Of a stretch of 64,000 bases of DNA, positions 27,562-34,121 are shown piece after piece. The notes beneath the pieces are model-generated. The model was not told the origin of the DNA, did no database searches, and saw nothing but the letters and a program-made list of their open reading frames with translations. Source of the DNA: Alistipes sp. (GTDB lineage Bacteria > Bacteroidota > Bacteroidia > Bacteroidales > Rikenellaceae); NCBI GenBank assembly GCA_017547175.1, contig JAFYQI010000008.1, forward strand, positions 1 to 64,000. The letters run 5' to 3'. How positions within the stretch are numbered: the stretch's first letter is position 1; each line of letters starts with the position of its first letter. The position numbers and the translations under genes were made by a program.

Positions 27562-29313
27562 ATGTATAGAACTCACACCTGCGGCTCACTGCGAGTCGAA
27601 CATGTGAACGAAACCGTCACCCTCGCCGGATGGGTGCAGAAGGTGCGTAATTTGGGCGCCATGACCTTCATCGACCTGCGCGACCGCTATGGTCTGACAC
27701 AGATTGTTGTCGAAGAGAACTCGGCAGCCGAGGTGCGCGAAACGGCCCTCAAGGTGGGTCGCGAGTGGGTACTCCAGGTAACCGGTAAGGTTTTGGAGCG
27801 CCAGGCCAAGAATCCCAAGATGCCGACGGGCGACATCGAGGTAGCTGCCACGGCTATCACGGTATTGAACGAGGCCCAGACGCCCCCCTTCACCATCGAG
27901 GAGCACTCGGACGGTGGCGATGACCTGCGCATGAAATACCGTTACCTCGACCTGCGTCGTCCGCCCCTGCAGCGCAACATGATCCTGCGTCACAAGATGG
28001 CCCAGGAGATTCGTCGTTTCCTCGATCAGGAGGGCTTCCTCGAGATTGAGACCCCCTACCTGGTAGGTTCGACCCCCGAGGGTGCTCGCGACTTCATCGT
28101 ACCAAGCCGCATGAACCCCAACCAGTTCTACGCCTTGCCCCAGTCGCCCCAGACGCTCAAGCAGCTGCTGATGGTGGCCGGCTACGACCGCTACTTCCAG
28201 ATCGTGCGTTGCTTCCGCGACGAGGATCTGCGTGCCGATCGTCAGCCCGAGTTTACGCAGATCGACTGCGAGATGGCCTTCGTAGAGCAGGAGGATGTGA
28301 TCTCGACCTTCGAGAATTGGGCCAAGCACATGTTCCGCGAGGTGATGGGTATCGACTTTACGGAGCCCTTCCGCCGCATGCCCTGGATCGAGGCGATGGA
28401 GAAGTATGGTTCAGACAAGCCCGATCTGCGCTTCGGCATGGAGTTCGCCGACCTCACGGAGTTGGCCAAGGGCCACGGTTTCTCGGTATTCGACGATGCA
28501 GAGTACATCACGGGCTTCGCAGCCACGGGTTGCGCCACCTATACGCGCAAGCAGATTGACGCCCTCACCGAGTTCGTAAAGCGCCCCCAAGTAGGTGCCA
28601 AGGGTCTGATCTGGATCCGTGTCGAGGAAAGCGGTGTGAAGTCGTCGATCGATAAGTTCTACTCGCCCGAGGAGGTAAGCGCCATGGCCGAGAAGTGCGG
28701 CGCGAAGGCCGGTGACATGGTCTTCATCCTCTGTGGCAAGAAGTTCAAGGCGCTCTCGCAGCTCTGCGCCCTGCGTCTGGAGGTGGGTCAGCAGCTGGGT
28801 CTGCGCGATCCGAAGAAGTTCGCCCCGCTGTGGGTGGTTGACTTCCCGATGTTCGAGTGGGATGAGGAGACCGAGCGTTTCTACGCCATGCACCACCCCT
28901 TCACCTCGCCCAAGCCCGAAGATGTGGAGTTCCTCGAGAGCGATCCGGGTCGTGTACGCGCCAACGCCTACGACTTCGTCTGCAATGGTACGGAGATCGG
29001 TGGTGGCTCGATCCGTATCCACGACGCCAAACTGCAGGCTACGATCTTCAAGTGCCTGGGCTTCACACCCGAGCGCGCTCAGGAGCAGTTCGGCTTCCTG
29101 ATGAATGCCTTCAAGTTTGGTGCGCCCCCGCACGGTGGTTTGGCCTTCGGTTTCGACCGTCTCTGCTCGCTCTTCGGTGGCTCGGAGTCGATTCGCGACT
29201 ACATCGCCTTCCCGAAGAACAACGCCGGCCGCGACGTGATGCTCGATGCGCCGGGTTATGTCGATCAAACGCAGCTCGACGAGTTGTACCTGAGCTTGGT
29301 AAAGCCCGAATAA
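27562..29313 (+). CDS. aspS: Aspartyl-tRNA synthetase
   Basis: Charges tRNA-Asp. It is a class II synthetase of 583 residues, normal bacterial length. The N-terminal OB-fold anticodon domain ([20 protein letters not shown], residues about 17-36) is followed by motif 2 ([18 protein letters not shown]) and the GAD insert (about 290-410). Motif 3 is [15 protein letters not shown] near residue 525. The ATG at 27562 is the family start ([11 protein letters not shown]) and lies about 30 bases after the promoter. GC content and codon use match the core genome. It is followed by a terminator and then rarA. Confidence 0.97.
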   Translation: MYRTHTCGSLRVEHVNETVTLAGWVQKVRNLGAMTFIDLRDRYGLTQIVVEENSAAEVRETALKVGREWVLQVTGKVLERQAKNPKMPTGDIEVAATAITVLNEAQTPPFTIEEHSDGGDDLRMKYRYLDLRRPPLQRNMILRHKMAQEIRRFLDQEGFLEIETPYLVGSTPEGARDFIVPSRMNPNQFYALPQSPQTLKQLLMVAGYDRYFQIVRCFRDEDLRADRQPEFTQIDCEMAFVEQEDVISTFENWAKHMFREVMGIDFTEPFRRMPWIEAMEKYGSDKPDLRFGMEFADLTELAKGHGFSVFDDAEYITGFAATGCATYTRKQIDALTEFVKRPQVGAKGLIWIRVEESGVKSSIDKFYSPEEVSAMAEKCGAKAGDMVFILCGKKFKALSQLCALRLEVGQQLGLRDPKKFAPLWVVDFPMFEWDEETERFYAMHHPFTSPKPEDVEFLESDPGRVRANAYDFVCNGTEIGGGSIRIHDAKLQATIFKCLGFTPERAQEQFGFLMNAFKFGAPPHGGLAFGFDRLCSLFGGSESIRDYIAFPKNNAGRDVMLDAPGYVDQTQLDELYLSLVKPE

Positions 29314-29320
29314 AGAAAAG

Positions 29321-29351
29321 ATCCCTCGAACGAAACGTTCGGGGGATTTTT
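29321..29351 (+). terminator. aspS terminator
   Basis: 12-bp stem with one G-T pair (arms 29321-29332 and 29335-29346), AA(A) loop, five T. Confidence 0.88.
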
Positions 29352-29403
29352 GTAGAAAGGCGAAAAAGGGCGGACATTTTTTTCGTTTTACCGTCCGCTT
29401 CAC

Positions 29404-29411
29404 TATCTTTG
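29404..29411 (+). promoter_or_regulatory. rarA -7 box
   Basis: TATCTTTG, perfect TAnnTTTG, 25 bases before the ATG, with a T-rich stretch (29380-29388) at the -33 region. Confidence 0.6.
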
Positions 29412-29436
29412 CATAAACAACCAACACGATAACACC

Positions 29437-30708
29437 ATGTCTGCACCTTTAGCCGAACGTCTGCGCCCGCAAAAGCTCGATGATTACATCGGGCAGGAGC
29501 ACCTGGTGGGTGCCAACGGTGTTTTTCGCAAATTCTTCGAGACGGGCAACGTCCCCTCATTTATCCTTTGGGGACCTCCGGGTGTGGGCAAGACCACCCT
29601 GGCCAAGATCGTAGCCTCAACCCTCGAACGCCCCTTCTTCACCCTCTCGGCCGTCACGTCGGGCGTGAAGGATGTGCGCGAGGTGATCGAGTCGGCCAAG
29701 CGCCAACGCTTCTTCGACCAGCGTGCCCCCTTCCTCTTCATCGATGAGATCCACCGCTTCAACAAATCGCAGCAGGACTCGCTGCTCGGAGCGGTCGAGC
29801 AAGGCGTCTTCACGCTCATCGGTGCCACGACCGAGAATCCCTCGTTTGAGGTGATCTCACCCCTCCTGAGCCGTTGTCAGGTCTATATTCTCAAATCGCT
29901 CGAAGATAAGGATCTGGAGCGACTGTTGAACCGTGCCCTTCAGACCGACACGGAGTTGAAACGGCGCGAGATCGAGGTGGTGGAGACCGCCGCCCTCTTC
30001 CGCTTCTCGGGAGGTGACGCGCGCAAACTGCTCAACATCCTCGATATTGTGGTCGGAGCAACCGACGGCAAGGTGGTGATCACCGACAAATACGTCACCG
30101 ACTGCCTGCAACAGAACATCGCCCTCTACGACAAGAAAGGCGAGCAACACTACGACGTCATCTCGGCCTTTATTAAATCGGTGCGTGGCAGCGACCCCAA
30201 TGCTGCGATCTACTACCTGGCCCGCATGTTGGCCGGTGGCGAGGAGCCGCGCTTCATCGCCCGACGTCTGGTCATCCTCGCTTCGGAAGATATCGGACTG
30301 GCCAACCCCAACGCCCTGCTGCTGGCCAACGCCTGCTTCGACACGGTGCACAAGATCGGTATGCCCGAGGCGCGCATCACGCTGGCCGAGACCACGATCT
30401 ACCTGGCCACCTCACCCAAGAGCAACTCGGCCTATATGGCCATCAACAAGGCCCTCGCGCTGGTCGAGAAGGATACGACCAACCGTCCCGTACCGCTCCA
30501 CATTCGCAATGCCCCGACCCGACTGATGGCCGAGGCGGGCTATGGCGCCGGCTATAAGTACGCGCACGACTACGAAAATCACTTTGCCGAGTTGGAGTTC
30601 CTGCCCGAATCGCTGGCCGGAACACGTTTCTACGAGCCTGACCTGCAAAATGCGGCCGAGCAGAAGATCGCCGAACGCATCCAGCAACTCTGGAAGGGGA
30701 AATATTAA
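29437..30708 (+). CDS. rarA: Replication-associated recombination protein A (MgsA/RarA AAA+ ATPase)
   Basis: AAA+ clamp-loader-like ATPase that acts at stalled replication forks. The 423-residue product has Walker A WGPPGVGKTT (about residues 45-54), Walker B FLFIDEIHRFNKSQQD (about 98-113), sensor 1 IGATTENPSFEV and arginine-finger region SPLLSRCQVY. The C-terminal MgsA tetramerisation domain is complete (GSDPNAAIYYLARML through HIRNAPTRLMAEAGYGAGYKYAHDY). It has its own promoter and terminator. The aspS-rarA neighbourhood with a structured RNA just downstream resembles the 6S RNA context I recall from Firmicutes. Confidence 0.96.
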   Translation: MSAPLAERLRPQKLDDYIGQEHLVGANGVFRKFFETGNVPSFILWGPPGVGKTTLAKIVASTLERPFFTLSAVTSGVKDVREVIESAKRQRFFDQRAPFLFIDEIHRFNKSQQDSLLGAVEQGVFTLIGATTENPSFEVISPLLSRCQVYILKSLEDKDLERLLNRALQTDTELKRREIEVVETAALFRFSGGDARKLLNILDIVVGATDGKVVITDKYVTDCLQQNIALYDKKGEQHYDVISAFIKSVRGSDPNAAIYYLARMLAGGEEPRFIARRLVILASEDIGLANPNALLLANACFDTVHKIGMPEARITLAETTIYLATSPKSNSAYMAINKALALVEKDTTNRPVPLHIRNAPTRLMAEAGYGAGYKYAHDYENHFAELEFLPESLAGTRFYEPDLQNAAEQKIAERIQQLWKGKY

Positions 30709-30730
30709 GCCTTCAGGTGTTTTATAGATT

Positions 30731-30762
30731 AAAAATCGCACAGAGCTCCGTGCGATTTTTTT
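30731..30762 (+). terminator. rarA terminator
   Basis: 11-bp stem AAAAATCGCAC (30731-30741) with complement at 30750-30760, inner AGAGCTCC, then TTT. It separates rarA from the downstream RNA gene. Confidence 0.9.
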
Positions 30763-30770
30763 ATTTTCCA

Positions 30771-30801
30771 TTTCGTCATTTGAATATAATTTGTAATTTT
30801 G
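30771..30801 (+). promoter_or_regulatory. Promoter of the structured RNA
   Basis: TTTC (30771-30774) then TAATTTTG (30794-30801), start-to-start 23 bases. The -7 box is perfect. It is placed just after the rarA terminator and implies transcription from about 30808. Confidence 0.7.
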
Positions 30802-30807
30802 TTTATA

Positions 30808-31004
30808 CATATTGACTAACACGGAAGTGTAGCTTATTCCTTTGGTGTGAACGTAGGAAATTCATTGCAAGAGGCGAATAAGCAGACATGTGCCGCGCGT
30901 CATATCTTCGGATATGGGCGTGGATGCTGTCGCTTATTTAATCTTGCAAGGTATCCTACGACCTACACCATTTAGATAAGTTTCAGCACCACGCTTTCTT
31001 TTTG
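30808..31004 (+). ncRNA. Structured non-coding RNA, candidate 6S RNA
   Basis: About 195 bases with its own promoter and a T-rich end (30995-31003) and no supported reading frame. One long rod is formed by nested pairs: 30831-30837 with 30976-30982; 30843-30848 with 30965-30970; 30852-30858 with 30954-30960; 30865-30872 with 30942-30949; 30877-30883 with 30932-30938; 30885-30887 with 30929-30931; 30893-30898 with 30918-30923; 30901-30906 with 30911-30916, capped by the tetraloop TTCG (30907-30910). Such a single interrupted rod of this length is the shape of 6S RNA, which binds RNA polymerase. The adjacent aspS-rarA pair fits the 6S neighbourhood of Bacillus as I recall it. The identity as 6S is inference; the structure itself is plain. 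Confidence 0.7.
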
Positions 31005-31045
31005 CATGTAACTATGGAGGTGCTAATAGTACAACACGAGACGCA

Positions 31046-33265
31046 ATGGGCACTTTTCATCTCGCCGAGTTAATGAATCACCCACACGATCACAAAGTCG
31101 ATTTTGCGCGTTTAGATTTTGCTCAAGATACGACCTTGCGCGACTATCAAATTGATAATAAACGAAAAATTTACCTCGCTTGGCAAAAGCATAGAAGCAT
31201 CATGCTTCAAATGCCGACGGGAACAGGTAAAACGCGATTATTCGTTTCAATCGTTCGCGACTTACACCATTGGGGCGCCCGCAACAAACATGCTGTCAAA
31301 GTGTTAATTTTGGCTCATCGAAAAGAGCTCATCGAACAAATAGACGAGACATTAGGCTTGAAATACCATCAAGTGCATGGGATTATTATGTCTCAAAATA
31401 TGGAACAACGAAAATACCCCGTTCAAATCGGATCCGTTCCTACCCTAACTAGACGTCTGGAGAGGTGGATAAGTAAAGAGTTTGATGTTATCATCATTGA
31501 TGAGGCGCATCATGTTAAAGCAAGAAGCTATAAAGAAATTATCAAGCAATTCCCCAATGCCAAAATTTTAGGAGTAACAGCAACCCCGTATCGATTAAAT
31601 GGCGCAGGTTTTCGGCCGGAATTTGACGAATTGATAGTTTCCGACCCTGTATCAACCTTCATCAAAAAAGGTTATTTGAGCGACTATCATTACTACTCAA
31701 TCAGTTCATCGTCTGGCCTTCAGGCTGAAATTGACACGATGAAAATCGACAAACTCGATGGCGATTACCTCGATTCGGAAATGATGAATGTAATGGATCG
31801 CCAAGAGATTCGCGCTAAAATTGTGAACACTTATTTAAAATACGCCAAAGGGAAAAAAGGAATTGTTTACACCGTCAATAAAGAGCATAACCAGCATATA
31901 AAAGACCAATTTACGTCGGTAGGAGTTAAGGCCGAAGTTGTCACAAGCGATACACCCAAAGAGGAAAGAGACGCTATTGTCAATAAATTCCGAAATGGCG
32001 ATATTGATGTTTTATGCAATGTAAATATCTTTAGCGAAGGCTTTGATTGCCCAGATATTGAATTTGTGCAGTTAGCTCGACCGACCTGCTCGTTAGCCAT
32101 GTATCTTCAACAAGTAGGCAGAGGCTTAAGACCCGCTGAAGGGAAAAACCATACAATCATCCTGGACAATGTTGGTTTATATAATAAATTCGGGTTCCCA
32201 TCTGCAAAACGGAAATGGAGACATCATTTTGAGGGAAAGGAGGTTAAAGAGATCGAACCATCCGAATTAGAGCTTGAACAAGAAGAGGGTTTTCGTGTAG
32301 TCACTCCTATAGAGGAAGGTGATGAGCAAGTACAGCTACTCCACGATTCCAAAACAGAGGCTGCGCTTCAAAACGACGAACAAGATATGCATCAACACAA
32401 AAAACAGATTCAAGAAAAACTTGCTATTCTATCGACTAACATCGAGGGGTTAAAAGCCATGGGGATACCCATTCCGCAAGATTGGTTAGATCAAGTTGAA
32501 GCCTATAAGAATCAGCTAAATCCGACTCGCAAAATAGAGCAGGCCTTACGATCCCTGATAAAGCGACATACAGACTATGTTGCCGACTTTGAATATCATT
32601 CACCACACAAAATCAATTTGTCCGCTGAAAAACATCAGTTAGATGAAATTTCCAATGAGGCGCAACATTGGATCAATCATATTAAGACAATCATTGAGAA
32701 CACTGCTCAAATTGGAGGCCTCTCAATCCCGGATGCATTAAAAGTAAAACGCATTCAATGTGATGCAATAATAGAACTTTGCTTAGGGAGAAAACTGTTT
32801 CTTGATGATGTCGAGGCCCTTTTGGAACCATATGTCGATTCTAACAATTTACACATTGTCTATCAAAAGGGGAAATTACATATTAACGATTGTTCCGAAA
32901 GCACCCATCAGTCAACGGAGGGAGTTCTCGTCGGCGATGAGTGTACGTCAAACTCTAAAAACACCAAACTTACGCGGCTACGCATCATTCTTCCGAATGG
33001 CAAAGCCATAGAGGAGAATGTGGTGGCCGGCACATTTGCCAAGTTCATCAAACATGTTGGTGTCAAAAAAGTTAAATCACTTGGATTGCAATGTAGAAAC
33101 GTGCCATTAATTAGCACCGATAAAGAGTCTTTATCGGATATAGGCCATAAAGATTTGGGGAACGGGCTATATCTTGTTACACACAGCTCGACGTTGCAAA
33201 AGAAACGACAAATCGAAAAAATTGCAGATTTGCTTAATTTGGACATAAAGGTAGAATTTGTCTAA
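31046..33265 (+). CDS. SF2 DEAD/DEAH-box helicase, AT-rich, probably acquired
   Basis: 739 residues. The helicase core spans about residues 30-400: RDYQIDNKRKIYLAW (Q-motif-like), Walker A MLQMPTGTGKTR (about 53-64), motif II IIIDEAHHV (about 150), motif III GVTATPYR, then motifs V-VI in NVNIFSEGFDCPDIEF and YLQQVGRGLRPAEG. A charged coiled region follows (about 440-520). The last ~95 residues form a separate domain (from LRIILPNGKAIEE to LNLDIKVEFV) that I have seen at the C-terminus of other prokaryotic defence-like proteins, though I cannot name it. Base composition is clearly lower in GC than all neighbours. A role in DNA repair, restriction or phage defence is possible; no partner gene is adjacent. 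Confidence 0.85.
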   Translation: MGTFHLAELMNHPHDHKVDFARLDFAQDTTLRDYQIDNKRKIYLAWQKHRSIMLQMPTGTGKTRLFVSIVRDLHHWGARNKHAVKVLILAHRKELIEQIDETLGLKYHQVHGIIMSQNMEQRKYPVQIGSVPTLTRRLERWISKEFDVIIIDEAHHVKARSYKEIIKQFPNAKILGVTATPYRLNGAGFRPEFDELIVSDPVSTFIKKGYLSDYHYYSISSSSGLQAEIDTMKIDKLDGDYLDSEMMNVMDRQEIRAKIVNTYLKYAKGKKGIVYTVNKEHNQHIKDQFTSVGVKAEVVTSDTPKEERDAIVNKFRNGDIDVLCNVNIFSEGFDCPDIEFVQLARPTCSLAMYLQQVGRGLRPAEGKNHTIILDNVGLYNKFGFPSAKRKWRHHFEGKEVKEIEPSELELEQEEGFRVVTPIEEGDEQVQLLHDSKTEAALQNDEQDMHQHKKQIQEKLAILSTNIEGLKAMGIPIPQDWLDQVEAYKNQLNPTRKIEQALRSLIKRHTDYVADFEYHSPHKINLSAEKHQLDEISNEAQHWINHIKTIIENTAQIGGLSIPDALKVKRIQCDAIIELCLGRKLFLDDVEALLEPYVDSNNLHIVYQKGKLHINDCSESTHQSTEGVLVGDECTSNSKNTKLTRLRIILPNGKAIEENVVAGTFAKFIKHVGVKKVKSLGLQCRNVPLISTDKESLSDIGHKDLGNGLYLVTHSSTLQKKRQIEKIADLLNLDIKVEFV

Positions 33266-33340
33266 AAAAATCGCGCTAAAAGACATAAATGGTTTAATAG
33301 AATATTCCAAAGCGCAGGCCGAATGGCCGTAGCGTGCAAG

Positions 33341-33374
33341 CCCTCCCTTTCCCAACAGGGAGGGTTTGGGAGGG
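33341..33374. repeat. Pyrimidine/purine-rich repeat, possible dispersed intergenic element
   Basis: CCCTCCC at 33341-33347 is followed by GGGAGGG at 33358-33364 and again at 33368-33374, giving two alternative hairpins. The same sort of CCCTCCC/GGGAGGG block is common as a dispersed repeat in gut Bacteroidetes genomes to my recollection. It marks the GC step at the end of the helicase gene. Confidence 0.5.
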
Positions 33375-33410
33375 AATGTAAATATAAATCTTATATTTGA
33401 TTGGAGGAAA

Positions 33411-33519
33411 GGCTTTTGAAGCCATCGTAGATGGAGAAAAGGGGAAGATGCTCGATGAATATGGATATTCAAATCGTAGCATCTTCCCCTTTTCATGCAA
33501 CTTATGTTGTTCAAAAGCC
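33411..33519. repeat. Nested inverted repeat upstream of the YfcE-type gene
   Basis: Outer arms GGCTTTTGAA (33411-33420) and TTCAAAAGCC (33510-33519). Inside, a perfect 17-bp pair (33436-33452 with 33478-33494) continues into a further CGAT/ATCG and GAATAT/ATATTC pair around a 2-base loop near 33463. As RNA or DNA this gives one long hairpin immediately before the promoter of the next gene. It could be a miniature mobile element or a terminator/attenuator for the helicase transcript; no T-run follows. Confidence 0.75.
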
Positions 33520-33537
33520 GTACAATTTGTACCTTTG
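33507..33537 (+). promoter_or_regulatory. Promoter of the YfcE-type gene, implying a leaderless mRNA
   Basis: TTG (33507-33509), 20 bases, TACCTTTG (33530-33537). The -7 box ends four bases before the ATG at 33542, so transcription should begin at or next to the start codon. Confidence 0.6.
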
Positions 33538-33541
33538 CTTC

Positions 33542-34045
33542 ATGAAACGCATCGGCATTATCTCCGACACCCACTCCACCTTCGACGAGCCGCTTCGGGA
33601 GTTTCTCTCCGAGGTGGACGAGATTTGGCATGCGGGTGACATCGGATCGGTCGAGTTGGCCGACGAGATTGCCACCTTCAAGCCCCTGCGTGCCGTCTAT
33701 GGCAACATCGACGGGGGCATCGCCCGACGCATCTACCCCGCCTTTGCCTCGTTTCGTTGCGAGGGGGTGCAGGTGCTGATGACCCACATCGGCGGCTATC
33801 CGCGACGCTATGCCCCGGGGGTTGCCCAACGCATCCAGCAGCTCAAGCCCAAACTCTTCATCGCCGGCCATTCGCACATCCTGAAAGTGCAATTCGATCC
33901 CGTCTATCAGCTCCTGGCCGTCAACCCGGGTGCTGCGGGTCTTTACGGATTTCACAAGGTCCGCACCGCCATCCGTCTGACGATCGACGGAGAGGAGATG
34001 CGCGACATGGAGATTTTAGAACTTCCTCGTTTCCAGCGCGTTTAA
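33542..34045 (+). CDS. YfcE/MJ0936 family metallophosphoesterase
   Basis: 167 residues with the calcineurin-like phosphoesterase metal-binding set in order: IGIISDTHS (Asp, His), WHAGDIGS (Asp), VYGNIDG (Asn), MTHIGGY (His) and FIAGHSHILK (two His). This is the short YfcE type, a phosphodiesterase active on model substrates with no firm physiological target. The ATG at 33542 is chosen because the family begins MKRIGIISDTH; the upstream in-frame codons lie in the hairpin. The upstream promoter suggests a leaderless message. It ends 76 bases before the ClpC-type gene and may be co-transcribed with it. Confidence 0.88.
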   Translation: MKRIGIISDTHSTFDEPLREFLSEVDEIWHAGDIGSVELADEIATFKPLRAVYGNIDGGIARRIYPAFASFRCEGVQVLMTHIGGYPRRYAPGVAQRIQQLKPKLFIAGHSHILKVQFDPVYQLLAVNPGAAGLYGFHKVRTAIRLTIDGEEMRDMEILELPRFQRV

Positions 34046-34121
34046 TTATTGCATACGAAGCGTGCATACTACACAAGGTCCTCTTTGCGTTACTTGCGGG
34101 CACAAATGACTATTGAATTGT

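Noticed and set aside
31014..31073. 19-codon frame beginning ATGGAGGTG before the helicase, and a GGAGGTG that looks like a Shine-Dalgarno site
   Set aside because: The GGAGGTG lies about 23-30 bases from the helicase ATG, too far to serve it, and this genome otherwise does without such sites.
33294..33500. Minus-strand frame of 68 codons over the hairpin-rich spacer
   Set aside because: It is made of translated repeat and hairpin sequence with no family resemblance.
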